A DNA stretch of 64,000 nucleotides. Source: an uncultured Eubacteriales bacterium (GTDB taxonomy: Bacteria > Bacillota > Clostridia > Lachnospirales > CAG-274). Numbering within the stretch: position 1 is the stretch's first letter; every line of letters begins with the position of its first letter. Below are positions 17,462-27,385 of the stretch, one piece after another. The DNA is taken from assembly GCA_949738935.1 (NCBI GenBank), contig CATJCJ010000341.1, positions 1 to 64,000 of the forward strand. The letters run 5' to 3'. The notes beneath the pieces were generated by a model that did no database searches, was not told the DNA's origin, and saw only the letters and a list, made by a program, of their open reading frames with translations. The position numbers and the translations under genes are program-made.

Positions 17462-20293
17462 TCAAACCTCCAAAATTTTTTTAAGATATTTTCCAGTATA
17501 CGAATTCTCACATAAAGAAACTTCCTCAGGAGTACCCTCTGCAACAATTTGACCTCCGCCGTCACCGCCTTCCGGACCTAAATCAATGATATAGTCGGCT
17601 GTTTTAATAACCTCAAGATTATGCTCAATAACAACAACTGTATTCCCCATATCCGTAAGTCTTTGTAAAATTCCAATAAGTTTATGAACATCAAAGGTAT
17701 GCAATCCCGTTGTTGGCTCATCAAGAACATAAATAGTCTTTCCCGTACTCTTTTTGCTAAGTTCCGTAGCGAGTTTAACTCTCTGAGCTTCTCCTCCCGA
17801 CAGAGTTGTTGAGGACTGCCCCAACTTTATATAAGACAAACCAACATCATATAGAGTTTGAATTTTAGACTTTATTCTGGGAATATTCTCAAAAAACACA
17901 AGAGCTTCCTCAATAGTCATATCCAAAACATCTGAAATAGTTTTCCCCTTATATTTAACCTCAAGGGTTTCCCTGTTATATCTTTTTCCTCTGCAGACTT
18001 CACAGGGAACATAAATATCGGGCAAAAAATGCATTTCAATTTTTATAATACCATCACCCGAACAAGCCTCGCACCTTCCGCCCTTAACATTAAAGCTAAA
18101 TCTGCCCTTTTTAAAACCTCTGACTTTCGCTTCAGGAGTTTGACTAAAAACATCTCTAATCATATCAAACAATCCTGTATACGTAGCGGGATTTGAACGA
18201 GGCGTTCTTCCTATAGGAGATTGGTCAATATTTATAATTTTATCAAAATACTCAATTCCTTTTATAGATTTAAATTTTCCATGTTTAATTCTGGCTCTAT
18301 TGAGTTCTCTAGCAAGAGTTTTATATAAAACCTCATTGATAAGAGAGCTTTTTCCAGAGCCCGAAACTCCCGTAACACAAATGAACAAACCCACAGGAAT
18401 CTCAACAGTAACATTTTTAAGATTATTTTCGCAAGCGCCTTTAATAATCAATTTTTCCTTAGATTGTTTTCTTCTTTCTTTGGGAATCTCAACTTTTTTT
18501 CTTCCACTCAAATAATCTCCTGTCAAAGAATTCTCACACTTTAAAAGTTCCTGAGGTGTACCGGAAAAAACAACCTCTCCGCCGTTCACCCCGGCATAAG
18601 GTCCAATATCCACAATATAATCAGCCTCCATCATAGTATCAGAATCGTGCTCAACAACAATAAGTGTATTTCCAATATCCCTCAAATGTTTTAATGTTCC
18701 AAGAAGCTTATCGTTATCCCTCTGATGAAGTCCAATACTTGGTTCATCAAGAATATACAAAACTCCGACAAGCCCCGAACCAACTTGTGTAGCCAGCCTT
18801 ATCCTTTGAGACTCTCCTCCCGACAAAGTACCGGCCATTCTTGACAATGTCAAATAATCAAGTCCAACATCAATCAAAAAACCAAGTCTCGCGTCAATCT
18901 CTTTTAAAATTTGGTCAGCGATAAGCGCTTTATTTTCTGACAGCTGAAGATTATCAAAAAAAACTTTAAGGTCTTTAATAGAATATTCTGTTATTTCAGA
19001 AATATTTTTATCACCGACAGTAACGGCAAGAATCTCATCCTTAAGCCGTCTGCCCTTACAAGTCGGACATTTAACGTTTGTCATATATTTCTCATATTCT
19101 TGCTTAGCCGCTTCCGAATAAGTTTCTCTGTATCTCCTTTCAAGATTACCCACAATACCGTCAAAAGTATATGAGTAAAATTTTTCTTGTCCTCCGCTGA
19201 CATATTTAATATCCATTCTTTCCCCGCCATTGCCATACATAATAATATTTTTTATTTTATCAGGCAAATCCTTATAAGGGGTATTCAAGTCAAAACTATA
19301 CCTCTCAGCGAGAGTGGTAAAAATACTATTTCCCATAGTTGTCTCAACAGAAATAGAATTCCAGCCAGAAACAGCGATAGCGCCCTCAAAAATAGAAAGT
19401 TCACTATTAGGAACAAGTATCTCCGGGTCAAATACCATTTTAGCTCCAAGTCCCATACATTCAGGACAAGCACCCGAAGGATTATTAAAAGAAAATCTTC
19501 TTGGCTCAATTTCCTCAATGCTAATGCCGCAGTCCGGACAAGCGAAATTTTGACTGAAAGTAAGTTCTTCCTCACCGTTAACATCAATAACGACAAGACC
19601 TCCTGTAAGAGAAAAAACCGTTTCCAAAGACTCAGAAAGTCTTTTTTGAACTCCCTCTTTAACAACAAGTCTGTCAATAACAATCTCAATATTATGCTTT
19701 TTATTTTTCTCAAGTTTAATTTCATCAGAAAGCTCATACATAATACCATCAATTCTAACGCGAACATATCCGCTTTTATTAGCGTCTTCCAAGAGCTTAA
19801 CGTGCTCACCTTTTCTGTTTCTAACAACAGGCGCAAAAAGCTGAATTTTACTTCTTTCAGGCAATTTCAAAATCTGGTCAACAATCTGGTCAATAGTCTG
19901 CTTTTTAATTTCCTTACCACATTTAGGACAATGAGGAACACCAACTCTGGCGTACAAAAGTCTCAAATAATCATAAATTTCTGTAACAGTCCCAACAGTA
20001 GACCGTGGATTATTATTTGTCGTTTTTTGGTCAATAGAAATCGCCGGCGAAAGACCCTCAATATAATCCACATCAGGTTTTTCCATTTGTCCCAAAAATT
20101 GCCTAGCATAAGAAGACAAAGACTCAACATACCTTCTTTGTCCCTCAGCATAAATAGTATCAAAAGCCAAACTAGACTTTCCCGAACCGCTAAGACCAGT
20201 AAAAACAACAAGTTTATTTCTTGGTATTTCAACATCAATATTTTTAAGATTATTTTCCTTAGCGCCTTTAACAAAAATTTTATCCTTTTGCAT
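17462..20293 (-). CDS. uvrA: excinuclease ABC subunit UvrA
   Basis: A 943-residue damage sensor of nucleotide excision repair, partner of UvrB. Two ABC ATPase modules are visible, with Walker [10 protein letters not shown] near residue 33 and GVSGSGKSS near 635. Signature sequences are [13 protein letters not shown] and [13 protein letters not shown], and the CPKC and CEAC zinc fingers are present. Start ATG 20293 follows GAGGATTGAA; an ATG-like start 18 bp upstream lacks a site. It lies downstream of uvrB with a 110-bp gap. Confidence 0.97.
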   Translation of the reverse strand: MQKDKIFVKGAKENNLKNIDVEIPRNKLVVFTGLSGSGKSSLAFDTIYAEGQRRYVESLSSYARQFLGQMEKPDVDYIEGLSPAISIDQKTTNNNPRSTVGTVTEIYDYLRLLYARVGVPHCPKCGKEIKKQTIDQIVDQILKLPERSKIQLFAPVVRNRKGEHVKLLEDANKSGYVRVRIDGIMYELSDEIKLEKNKKHNIEIVIDRLVVKEGVQKRLSESLETVFSLTGGLVVIDVNGEEELTFSQNFACPDCGISIEEIEPRRFSFNNPSGACPECMGLGAKMVFDPEILVPNSELSIFEGAIAVSGWNSISVETTMGNSIFTTLAERYSFDLNTPYKDLPDKIKNIIMYGNGGERMDIKYVSGGQEKFYSYTFDGIVGNLERRYRETYSEAAKQEYEKYMTNVKCPTCKGRRLKDEILAVTVGDKNISEITEYSIKDLKVFFDNLQLSENKALIADQILKEIDARLGFLIDVGLDYLTLSRMAGTLSGGESQRIRLATQVGSGLVGVLYILDEPSIGLHQRDNDKLLGTLKHLRDIGNTLIVVEHDSDTMMEADYIVDIGPYAGVNGGEVVFSGTPQELLKCENSLTGDYLSGRKKVEIPKERRKQSKEKLIIKGACENNLKNVTVEIPVGLFICVTGVSGSGKSSLINEVLYKTLARELNRARIKHGKFKSIKGIEYFDKIINIDQSPIGRTPRSNPATYTGLFDMIRDVFSQTPEAKVRGFKKGRFSFNVKGGRCEACSGDGIIKIEMHFLPDIYVPCEVCRGKRYNRETLEVKYKGKTISDVLDMTIEEALVFFENIPRIKSKIQTLYDVGLSYIKLGQSSTTLSGGEAQRVKLATELSKKSTGKTIYVLDEPTTGLHTFDVHKLIGILQRLTDMGNTVVVIEHNLEVIKTADYIIDLGPEGGDGGGQIVAEGTPEEVSLCENSYTGKYLKKILEV

Positions 20294-20403
20294 TTCAATC
20301 CTCTTCCACAAAAAAAATTTTTTTGCGCTGCTTTTTTAAAAAAAGCAACTAGTTTTTTTGGCAATGCCCCAATATTTTAAATCAAAAGTTTTTGCGTTGC
20401 TTT

Positions 20404-22386
20404 TTATGTCTCCAAAATTTTTTTAAGTTCAATAATTTCATCTCTTAGCTGAGCTGCCCTTTCAAATTGTAAATCAGCGGCTGACTGACGCATTTCTTTT
20501 TGCATTTTAGAGATAACCTTTTCAAGCTCACTTTTGCTCATAGACTCAGGGTCTTTATCAAGTCCCATACCTTTCTTTTCCTCAACAGAAACAGTAGCCT
20601 TTATAATATCGTGAACCTTTTTAACAATAGTTTTAGGAATAATTCCGTGTTCCCTATTGTAATCTTCTTGAATATTTCTTCTCCTGTTTGTCTCAGAAAT
20701 TGCCCTGCGCATAGAATCTGTTATAGAATCCGCATACATAATAACTCTGCCCTCAGAATTTCTTGCCGCCCGTCCAATAATCTGAATAAGCGATGTTTCT
20801 GAACGTAAAAACCCCTCTTTGTCGGCATCAAGGATAGCAATAAGTGAAACCTCAGGAATATCCAATCCCTCTCTCAAAAGATTTATACCCACAAGAACAT
20901 CAAAAACATTCATACGCAAATCTCTAATAATTTCCAGCCTTTCAAGGGTATCAATATCAGAGTGAAGATATTTAACTCTAATTCCATTTTCACGTAAATA
21001 ATCTGTCAAATCCTCAGCCATTTTTTTTGTAAGCGTAGTAATAAGTACCTTTTGACTTTTCTCAATTACAGAGTTTATCTCACCAATCAGATTATCTATC
21101 TGACCATTAACAGGTCTTATATCAATTTCAGGGTCAAGAAGACCTGTGGGCCGAATAATCTGTTCTGCTGTATTTTCGGAATGAGCGTTTTCATATTTAG
21201 AGGGGGTCGCCGAAACAAAAAGTATCTGATTAATTTTTTCCTCAAACTCAGTAAATTTAAGGGGTCTGTTGTCAAGAGCCGACGGCAGCCTAAAACCAAA
21301 ATCAACAAGACTTGTTTTTCTAGACCTATCCCCCTCATACATTCCTCCGATTTGAGGAATAGTAACATGAGACTCATCAACAATAATAAGAAAATCATCA
21401 GGAAAATAATCAATAAGAGTATGAGGCGTACTTCCGGCGGCTCTTCCTGAGAGATGCCTTGAATAATTCTCAATACCAGAGCAAAAACCCATTTCCGTCA
21501 TCATTTCAATATCATAATTTGTTCTTTGAGAAAGTCTTTGAGCCTCAAGAAGTTTATCCTCACGTTTAAGTTCATCAACTCTTTCGTCAAGCTCTTGCTC
21601 AATTCTTCTAATAGCAGCGGTCATTTTTTCCTTTCCGATAACATAGTGAGAAGCTGGATAAATACATATATGTTCTCTAAGACCTTTAACTTTGCCTGTT
21701 AAAACATCAATTTCCGTTATTCTGTCAACCTCATCACCAAAAAACTCAATTCTATAAGCATACTCAGATGAATCCGCTGGAAATACCTCAACAACATCAC
21801 CGCGAACCCTAAAAGTCCCTCGAACAAAATTCATATCATTTCTATTATATTGTATATCGACAAGTTTTCTAAGAATATCATCCCTATCTTTAACCATACC
21901 GGGACGAAGCGAAATAACCATCTCATTATAATCAATAGGGTCACCCAAACCATATATACAAGAGACACTGGCCACAATAATAACATCTTTTCTCTCAAAT
22001 AAAGCCGCTGTCGCGGAATGTCGTAATTTATCAATCTCATCATTAACAGAAGAATCTTTTTCAATATAAGTATCAGTTTGCGGAACATAAGCCTCTGGCT
22101 GATAATAGTCATAATATGATACGAAATACTCAACAGCGTTTTCAGGAAAAAATTCTTTAAACTCATTATAAAGCTGAGCGGCAAGAGTTTTATTATGAGC
22201 GATAATCAAAGTAGGCTTATTCAATTTCTGAATAATATTTGCCATAGTAAAAGTTTTTCCAGAACCTGTGACGCCAAGAAGCGTCTGAAATTTTTTTCCG
22301 TCAATAAATCCTTGAGAAAGAGTTTCAATAGCCCGCGGCTGGTCACCGGTAGGTTTAAATTTAGAAACAACCTTAAATTGGTCCAT
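20404..22386 (-). CDS. uvrB: excinuclease ABC subunit UvrB
   Basis: A 660-residue helicase-like subunit of nucleotide excision repair. Walker A is GVTGSGKTF near residue 39, the damage-binding beta hairpin includes [10 protein letters not shown] near 92, and helicase motif VI is QIIGRAARN near 540. The C-terminal UVR motif ([13 protein letters not shown]) is intact. ATG follows GAGGTGA. Element B2 begins 29 bp upstream, so it occupies the region where the uvrBA promoter would be expected. Confidence 0.97.
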   Translation of the reverse strand: MDQFKVVSKFKPTGDQPRAIETLSQGFIDGKKFQTLLGVTGSGKTFTMANIIQKLNKPTLIIAHNKTLAAQLYNEFKEFFPENAVEYFVSYYDYYQPEAYVPQTDTYIEKDSSVNDEIDKLRHSATAALFERKDVIIVASVSCIYGLGDPIDYNEMVISLRPGMVKDRDDILRKLVDIQYNRNDMNFVRGTFRVRGDVVEVFPADSSEYAYRIEFFGDEVDRITEIDVLTGKVKGLREHICIYPASHYVIGKEKMTAAIRRIEQELDERVDELKREDKLLEAQRLSQRTNYDIEMMTEMGFCSGIENYSRHLSGRAAGSTPHTLIDYFPDDFLIIVDESHVTIPQIGGMYEGDRSRKTSLVDFGFRLPSALDNRPLKFTEFEEKINQILFVSATPSKYENAHSENTAEQIIRPTGLLDPEIDIRPVNGQIDNLIGEINSVIEKSQKVLITTLTKKMAEDLTDYLRENGIRVKYLHSDIDTLERLEIIRDLRMNVFDVLVGINLLREGLDIPEVSLIAILDADKEGFLRSETSLIQIIGRAARNSEGRVIMYADSITDSMRRAISETNRRRNIQEDYNREHGIIPKTIVKKVHDIIKATVSVEEKKGMGLDKDPESMSKSELEKVISKMQKEMRQSAADLQFERAAQLRDEIIELKKILET

Positions 22387-22414
22387 AAATTCACCTCATA
22401 AAATAATAATCAAT

Positions 22415-22534
22415 TAAAGTGTATCTAAAAACTCATTCCAACTGTTAAAAATATATTAAACCTTATTTTTCAAAGATTATTTTTATTCTATCAAAAACGA
22501 AATATCCAAAACTTAATTTTTAAATACACTCTTA
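22415..22534. repeat. MITE-like element, family B, copy 2
   Basis: A 120-bp segment upstream of uvrB with ends TAAAGTGTATCTAAAAACT (22415-22433) and, reversed, TAAGAGTGTATTTAAAAAT (to 22534). The ends match those of B1 at 336-511, but the interior is shorter. No coding capacity. It is more decayed than B1. Confidence 0.6.
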
Positions 22535-22680
22535 TTTTAAAACTGTGAGCACCGCTCACACCAATATACACCTTATCATATTTTACCATATTTATAGATT
22601 TTATACAATCACACCAATCAAAAATTTACAAAAATAATCACAAGAATATAATTTTTTTAAAAGGCTATATTACGAGCAAT

Positions 22681-22727
22681 TCCAAAACAAAACTCCCTTA
22701 ACATAGAAAAATCTATATTAAGGGAGT
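22681..22727 (-). terminator. terminator of the flagellar operon
   Basis: A 15-16-bp stem with one mismatch (CTCCCTTAATATAGA / TCTATGTTAAGGGAG on the - strand) and a TTTT loop, followed by TTTTGTTTT. It lies 50 bp after the last gene of the operon. A smaller palindrome TGTGAGCACCGCTCACA follows at about 22546. Otherwise 22535-22777 holds nothing recognisable. Confidence 0.85.
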
Positions 22728-22777
22728 AAAAATACAAAAATAAAATCATAAGATATTACCAAAATAATTAATATAAA

Positions 22778-23401
22778 CTAATTTCTTGGAACCTTTGTCA
22801 AAATATCTGTCAAAGTGTCAAAATCAATACCTTTAGGAATTTTATAATTTCCGGTTCTTATATTCTTTGTTTTTTTATTATTAATCAAATACTTCTCATA
22901 CTCTTCAGGATTATCAATAAGACCTTTGTCAGCCAAAATACGGCTCACTTTTTTAGCGTTACTTCCGGAATTTATTTTAACATCAATAAAATTATTTTGT
23001 ATCTCACTTGTGTTCTCACTTACACTTTCACTCATACCCTCACTTGCTTTTTCGGTAGAATTCAAAGTAAGGTCAGCTGATTCCGGCTCATTATTCAAAA
23101 CTTCAGTCATACTTTCATGAGACATAGAAAAATCCTCAAAATTATCATAAGTAACAATCAAAGATGTTTCAGATTCATATTTATCAAGAGAAGAAGATTC
23201 TGTTTCACTTGAACTCTCTGTCATTTCCAAAAAAAACTCATCAGAAACATATTCCATACCAAGTTCTTTTGCCTTTTGTTCAATCTCCTCTTTTGTTAAT
23301 TCCGAAGAACCAATGTCCGAAACACCATAAACAATCCAAATAACAATTACAGAAAAAATAATACCTATTCCCAGCCCCAAAACAAAATCCCTTTTATCCA
23401 T
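22778..23401 (-). CDS. small MltG/YceG-like membrane-anchored protein
   Basis: A 207-residue protein with an N-terminal transmembrane anchor (about residues 6-27), a Ser/Glu-rich linker (about 55-130) and a C-terminal domain of about 70 residues. That domain carries the pattern SGSNAKKVSRILADKGLI ... YKIPKGIDFDTLTDIL, which resembles the LysM-like part of endolytic transglycosylase MltG. The catalytic transglycosylase domain is absent, so it probably binds rather than cleaves peptidoglycan. It is the last gene of the flagellar operon, just before the terminator. ATG follows AAGGTGATG. Confidence 0.62.
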   Translation of the reverse strand: MDKRDFVLGLGIGIIFSVIVIWIVYGVSDIGSSELTKEEIEQKAKELGMEYVSDEFFLEMTESSSETESSSLDKYESETSLIVTYDNFEDFSMSHESMTEVLNNEPESADLTLNSTEKASEGMSESVSENTSEIQNNFIDVKINSGSNAKKVSRILADKGLIDNPEEYEKYLINNKKTKNIRTGNYKIPKGIDFDTLTDILTKVPRN

Positions 23402-23410
23402 ACAACAACA

Positions 23411-23884
23411 TCACCTTGCCTTTCCAAGTTCCAAAATAAGTTTAACTTCCCCCTGACCCATATCAAGAGCCTTAGATATTTCAGAAACCGAAAGACCTTG
23501 TGACCGCATATTTTTAATTTTCTCAAAATTAGGATTTTTAAAAACATTCCTCACAGGTAAGTCCTCAGACTCAAAATGACTATTAGAATCAGCTCTAAAA
23601 TCAACTTTTTCTCTTTTTTCTTTCATATCGTCAATCATTTGATATAAAAACAAAAGTTCTTGATATTTCTCCTCAAATTCCTGAAATACATTTGAGGACA
23701 TTTTACTAAGTTGTTCAATAGCGTTATCAGCGTCATCAATAGCTTGTTTAATAAGCTGTACTGAAGCGTTAACCTCAAAATAATCATCGGTTTTATTTTC
23801 AGTTTTTTTACGGCTAAAACAAGCGAAAACAACCAATCCAATTCCAATAAGTATTAATAATGTCAATATAATATAAAATAACAT
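23411..23884 (-). CDS. DUF6115-type membrane protein
   Basis: A 157-residue protein. One N-terminal transmembrane helix (residues about 3-22) is followed by a predicted coiled coil (about 40-90). The C-terminal helix-turn-helix-like segment MRSQGLSVSEISKALDMGQG resembles the end of DUF6115 proteins found in clostridial flagellar operons. The function is unknown. ATG follows AAGGAGA. It is 9 bp from the MltG-like gene. Confidence 0.62.
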   Translation of the reverse strand: MLFYIILTLLILIGIGLVVFACFSRKKTENKTDDYFEVNASVQLIKQAIDDADNAIEQLSKMSSNVFQEFEEKYQELLFLYQMIDDMKEKREKVDFRADSNSHFESEDLPVRNVFKNPNFEKIKNMRSQGLSVSEISKALDMGQGEVKLILELGKAR

Positions 23885-23927
23885 TTTTATCTCCTTAAAA
23901 CTAATAGAACACTACAAAAATAAATCC

Positions 23928-24230
23928 TTATATACTCACATCAAAAAGACTGGTACTTTTATTTTTTTTAGCTTTTGTTTCCTCATTTTTTTTCTGACTC
24001 TTTTTTTTGCCTTTATATTGACCTTTATTTCCGCCCTGACCATCTTTAATATCATTTTCCTCAGACTTATTAGTTTGGTTTATCTGGCTTGCGCTTTGTT
24101 GAACCTGTTGCTGAAACTCAGAATTAAAAGCCTGTTGCTGCGCGTCGTATCTTTGATTTTGATTATTATAATTATTAACTTCTGTTGTTCTGTTCATCAT
24201 AAGCTGCAAATCAATAGGTTGAATAGCCAT
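23928..24230 (-). CDS. small Gln/Asn/Lys-rich flagellar operon protein
   Basis: A 100-residue protein starting MAIQPIDLQLMMNRTTEV. The rest is low-complexity: Gln/Asn-rich, then Lys-rich. Proteins opening MAIQPIDLQ are typical neighbours of the DUF342 gene in clostridial flagellar operons. The function is unknown; the charged, disordered make-up suggests a structural or chaperone-like role (inference). The start at 24230 follows GAAGGTGA. An upstream in-frame start at 24284 would add 18 residues with no ribosome site. Confidence 0.6.
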   Translation of the reverse strand: MAIQPIDLQLMMNRTTEVNNYNNQNQRYDAQQQAFNSEFQQQVQQSASQINQTNKSEENDIKDGQGGNKGQYKGKKKSQKKNEETKAKKNKSTSLFDVSI

Positions 24231-24296
24231 AAAATCACCTTCTTCAAATAATATAAGAGCCAAAAACTTCTTTACATTCGCCAAACAATTAACCGA

Positions 24297-25691
24297 CTAA
24301 ACTAAAGCTCCGATAGAAACCTTACCCTTGTTATTAATCAAGGAACAATGTTGAATATCATCTCTGACATACATAACAGCATCATTAATAGTAACCTTAA
24401 CCCCTGAATAAATAATATTACTTGCGGAAACCCTGCCATTTTTCTGTTTAAGCCTTGGAAAAATAGTTTCAACTTTTTTCTGGCTTTCATTAATTTTAGA
24501 TTTAAGAATAATTTTAGACCTTATAGCGTCCATAAGCATTTTCTTCTTATCATTTGTAAGTTTTGAAACATCAGTTTTCTGAAGAACATTTATAACTTTC
24601 TCATTAGATTTAAACTGTTCATTAAATTTCTCAATATCAGCTACAGCCTGTTTATATTCCTCAAGCTGAACAGGGTCAACACCAACCTCAAGCTCAGTAA
24701 CCGTTGCCATATTAGAGCCAATAACTTTAGCGTCTATTTTATTCCCAACAATAGCTTTTCCTCCAACAAAAAGACCTCTTTTTCCAACAAGCTTTAAAAT
24801 ACCGCCGCAGCGCACATTACTGTGCATAATAGAATTAGCGGTTATATTTCCTCCCGCGGAAATTGTACTGCTTTCAATAAAATTAGCGTTGATATCACCC
24901 GCAGCCTCAATAACAGCCTTGCCTCCGCCTTGAACACCCTTCATAAGCAGTATATTCCCCTTCGCTTTAATTGTGGCGCCCTCAACAGAGCCCTCAATCT
25001 CAACATCAGCGCCGGCATTTATAGTAAATCCCGATAAAACCGAGCCCTTAACAACAATAGTTCCCAAGAATTCAACATTTCCCGTAGAGTTATCGACATC
25101 TCCCGTAATCTCAAGAATAGGAAATACACTAACCCTTCCATCCATATAAAAAATTCTTCCGCTTATTTCAGAAATAAGCGTAACACCATCCTCAAGAACT
25201 TTAGTATTTTTTCCTTTTGGAAGAGCGGGCGCCTTTTTGGCTTTTTCAGCCGGAATACTTTTTCCAAGAACATTCATGCCATCATTTCCGGGAACAGCCG
25301 GATGAGCGATAGCGAGGGTTTGTTTCTCAACAGCGGTTTCAAAAAGATTCAAATTTCTGTAATCAACCGAACCGTCAGCAAGTTCTTTTGGCTGAAGACT
25401 CTTTTTATCCGTTGTAAAAAAATAATCAATATATCCGTCAACACCTTTTGTCGGTTCATCACCTTTGGCAACATCATACCATACGCCATATTGTTTATCA
25501 TTAATAAGTTTTTCAATATAATCGTCATCTATACCATATCTTATGCCATAACCATTCAAAGTTCTTATAACATCAGCTTTTGAAAGAAACTTACCTTCAT
25601 TAACGGGCTCATTGAAAATTATAGATACTTTCATTTTATTATCGGCAATGTCCAAATCAATACTTTCATTTTTTGATATATTCTCATCCAT
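24297..25691 (-). CDS. DUF342 / FapA family protein
   Basis: A 464-residue protein of the FapA (DUF342) family. The N-terminal domain (about 1-170) is followed by a repetitive beta-helix region (about 190-330) with hexapeptide-like turns such as GTIVVKGSVLSGFTINAG. Then come a coiled coil (about 340-400) and a small C-terminal domain. In Vibrio a relative affects polar localisation and activity; in Clostridia the role is not established. ATG follows GGGAGGGA. It lies directly downstream of the sigma-D gene. Confidence 0.82.
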   Translation of the reverse strand: MDENISKNESIDLDIADNKMKVSIIFNEPVNEGKFLSKADVIRTLNGYGIRYGIDDDYIEKLINDKQYGVWYDVAKGDEPTKGVDGYIDYFFTTDKKSLQPKELADGSVDYRNLNLFETAVEKQTLAIAHPAVPGNDGMNVLGKSIPAEKAKKAPALPKGKNTKVLEDGVTLISEISGRIFYMDGRVSVFPILEITGDVDNSTGNVEFLGTIVVKGSVLSGFTINAGADVEIEGSVEGATIKAKGNILLMKGVQGGGKAVIEAAGDINANFIESSTISAGGNITANSIMHSNVRCGGILKLVGKRGLFVGGKAIVGNKIDAKVIGSNMATVTELEVGVDPVQLEEYKQAVADIEKFNEQFKSNEKVINVLQKTDVSKLTNDKKKMLMDAIRSKIILKSKINESQKKVETIFPRLKQKNGRVSASNIIYSGVKVTINDAVMYVRDDIQHCSLINNKGKVSIGALV

Positions 25692-25708
25692 AAGAAATCC
25701 CTCCCAAT

Positions 25709-26473
25709 TTAATTCAAAAACAAAATAGATTTATATTTTCCAAGTTTATTTTGAAGTTTAACAACAGCCTTTGAATGTATCTGAGAAATTCTAGATTCCG
25801 ATACACTCATTATTTTACTTATCTCCTTAAGAGTAAGTTCCTCAAAATAATACAATGTAACAACTTTTTTTTCTTTTTCAGTAAGCTGGTTAATAGCGTC
25901 AATAAGAATAGCCTTAACTTCTTTTTTCTCATATGTTAAATCGGGAGAATCCGCTTTCGCCTCAACAACATCAGAAACAATAACATCTTTATTTGAATCA
26001 ACATAATCATCAAGAGAAATCAAAGACGATGCAACCGATTTTTGCATAACATCTTTAACATCATCAACAGAAATATTCATTTTCTCCGCGATTTCCTCAT
26101 AAGAGGGAGTTCTGCCAAGCTCAGCCTCAAGAGAAGAATAAATTTTATCAAGCTGTTTACTTTTCTGCCGTAAAGTTCTCGGAACCCAGTCAAGCCTCCT
26201 AATATTATCAATAATTTCTCCTCTTATCCTCAAAGAAGCGTATGTTTCAAATTTAACACCTTTATCGGGATTAAATTTGTCAATAGCGTCTATAAGCCCA
26301 AATATACCATAACTTATAAGGTCCTCATAATCAACATATTGACCGATATGAATACTTATTCTTCCGGCGACAAGTTTAACAAGAGAAGCGTACTCAAGTA
26401 TAAGCTTTTCTTTAATTAAAGGCTCTTTTGAAATTCTGTAAGATTGCCATAAAGTTTCTTTGTTTTCAGCCAT
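25709..26473 (-). CDS. sigD: flagellar sigma factor sigma-D/FliA
   Basis: A 254-residue sigma-28 family factor directing late flagellar, motility and chemotaxis genes. Region 2 has DLISYGIFGLIDAIDKF and TYASLRIRGEIIDNIRRLDW. Region 3 follows, and region 4 has LTLKEISKIMSVSESRISQI. The start is ATG 26473 behind GAGAGGTG; a slightly earlier frame start overlaps that site. Placing sigma-D late in a long operon delays its synthesis until the basal body genes are transcribed, as in Bacillus. An anti-sigma FlgM is not in the window. Confidence 0.93.
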   Translation of the reverse strand: MAENKETLWQSYRISKEPLIKEKLILEYASLVKLVAGRISIHIGQYVDYEDLISYGIFGLIDAIDKFNPDKGVKFETYASLRIRGEIIDNIRRLDWVPRTLRQKSKQLDKIYSSLEAELGRTPSYEEIAEKMNISVDDVKDVMQKSVASSLISLDDYVDSNKDVIVSDVVEAKADSPDLTYEKKEVKAILIDAINQLTEKEKKVVTLYYFEELTLKEISKIMSVSESRISQIHSKAVVKLQNKLGKYKSILFLN

Positions 26474-26498
26474 TAACACCTCTCCCATTCAAAGTATT

Positions 26499-26777
26499 TT
26501 AAATCATTTGTTCTTCTTCATTTTCAGCGGAAACCTCAACGCCTTCCGCCTCTTCAATCTCATCAGCGTTTTCAGTATCAGAAACCGCCTTCTCCGGTTC
26601 GGGATAAAAATTTCTTACAATAAAATTTCTTACAAAAATCCCTATAATATAAAACACAACAATAGCGGTAATAATATATAAAACAGACGTATATAAAGAA
26701 TTAGACGTTATAATGCAAGAAACATTAACAGCCAAAGCCGCTATAATAGTAATATAAATATGTAACTTCTCAATCAT
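26499..26777 (-). CDS. small two-helix membrane protein between cheD and sigD
   Basis: A 92-residue protein with two hydrophobic segments (about residues 5-22 and 28-50) and an acidic C-terminal tail (EIEEAEGVEVSAENEEE). Not recognised beyond its position: an uncharacterised small membrane protein is often found just upstream of sigD in clostridial flagellar operons. The start was set at 26777, 13 bp after the cheD stop. The frame remains open upstream but runs into cheD. Confidence 0.55.
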   Translation of the reverse strand: MIEKLHIYITIIAALAVNVSCIITSNSLYTSVLYIITAIVVFYIIGIFVRNFIVRNFYPEPEKAVSDTENADEIEEAEGVEVSAENEEEQMI

Positions 26778-26790
26778 AAGTTCCACCGCC

Positions 26791-27285
26791 TTATATAACA
26801 TAAGTTCCGTGTCCAATAGTTTTAACGACAAGCCTGCCGTCATCCGAATAAAGTTCAATAGTCCTTCCGTAATTTGAGCCTGTATGAGTCGCGGTAATGG
26901 GAATACCATAAGCTCTCAAAATTCTGGTTGCCGCCTCAACATTTCTATCTCCGATTCTCATATTCTCATTAGTGGAATCAAAAGCGAACATTTGAGCGCC
27001 GCCCGCGATTTTCGCCTTAAGAAACTCTTTTTTAGCTCCAATAAGGCACATATCAACAATAAGTTTTCTGGTTGCCGAATCAGCGAATTTAGCAACGTTA
27101 GAATTATTTTTAATCTGTGTACTGTCAGGAAGCATAATATGAGCGAGTCCCGCTATTTTATTAATATGATCATATACCGCAATTCCGACACATGACCCAA
27201 GTCCAAGTGTTGTCAAGACGCCGGGACATCGTGTTACATTCATATCCGCCATACCCACAATAATCATTTTATCAATCGAACCCAT
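26791..27285 (-). CDS. cheD: chemoreceptor glutamine deamidase CheD
   Basis: A 164-residue CheD, deamidating glutamines of chemoreceptors and, with CheC, tuning adaptation. The catalytic cysteine lies in LGLGSCVGIAVYD, the histidine in LAHIMLPDS, and the threonine region further on. The start was set at the ATG at 27285 behind GGGAG; the ATG at 27306 overlaps that site. cheA, cheW, cheB and cheC, its usual partners, are not in this operon, though FliY carries a CheC-like domain. Confidence 0.9.
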   Translation of the reverse strand: MGSIDKMIIVGMADMNVTRCPGVLTTLGLGSCVGIAVYDHINKIAGLAHIMLPDSTQIKNNSNVAKFADSATRKLIVDMCLIGAKKEFLKAKIAGGAQMFAFDSTNENMRIGDRNVEAATRILRAYGIPITATHTGSNYGRTIELYSDDGRLVVKTIGHGTYVI

Positions 27286-27385
27286 TATAAATATCACTAC
27301 TCCCATTATAACAATCCGTAAAACTAACTTTCGCTACGGTTTAAGAAATGTTTAAAGAATCATCAATTAATAATAAAAATTTTTT

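Noticed and set aside
17458-17565. N-terminal extension of the small unknown gene into uvrA
   Set aside because: A clear GGAGG precedes the ATG at 17457; the extension only reflects an open frame within uvrA.
19187-20380. Open frame of 397 codons on the + strand opposite uvrA
   Set aside because: It lies wholly antisense to a clear uvrA/intergenic stretch, has Arg/Asn/Ser-rich low-complexity content typical of a shadow frame and no ribosome site.
22546-22562. Palindrome TGTGAGCACCGCTCACA as an operator or second terminator
   Set aside because: Short, no known operator match, and the main terminator lies upstream of it in the transcript.
27307-27385. Possible promoter before cheD (TATAAT next to the ribosome site)
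   Set aside because: No acceptable -35 box at 16-18 bp, and the position overlaps the cheD ribosome site.
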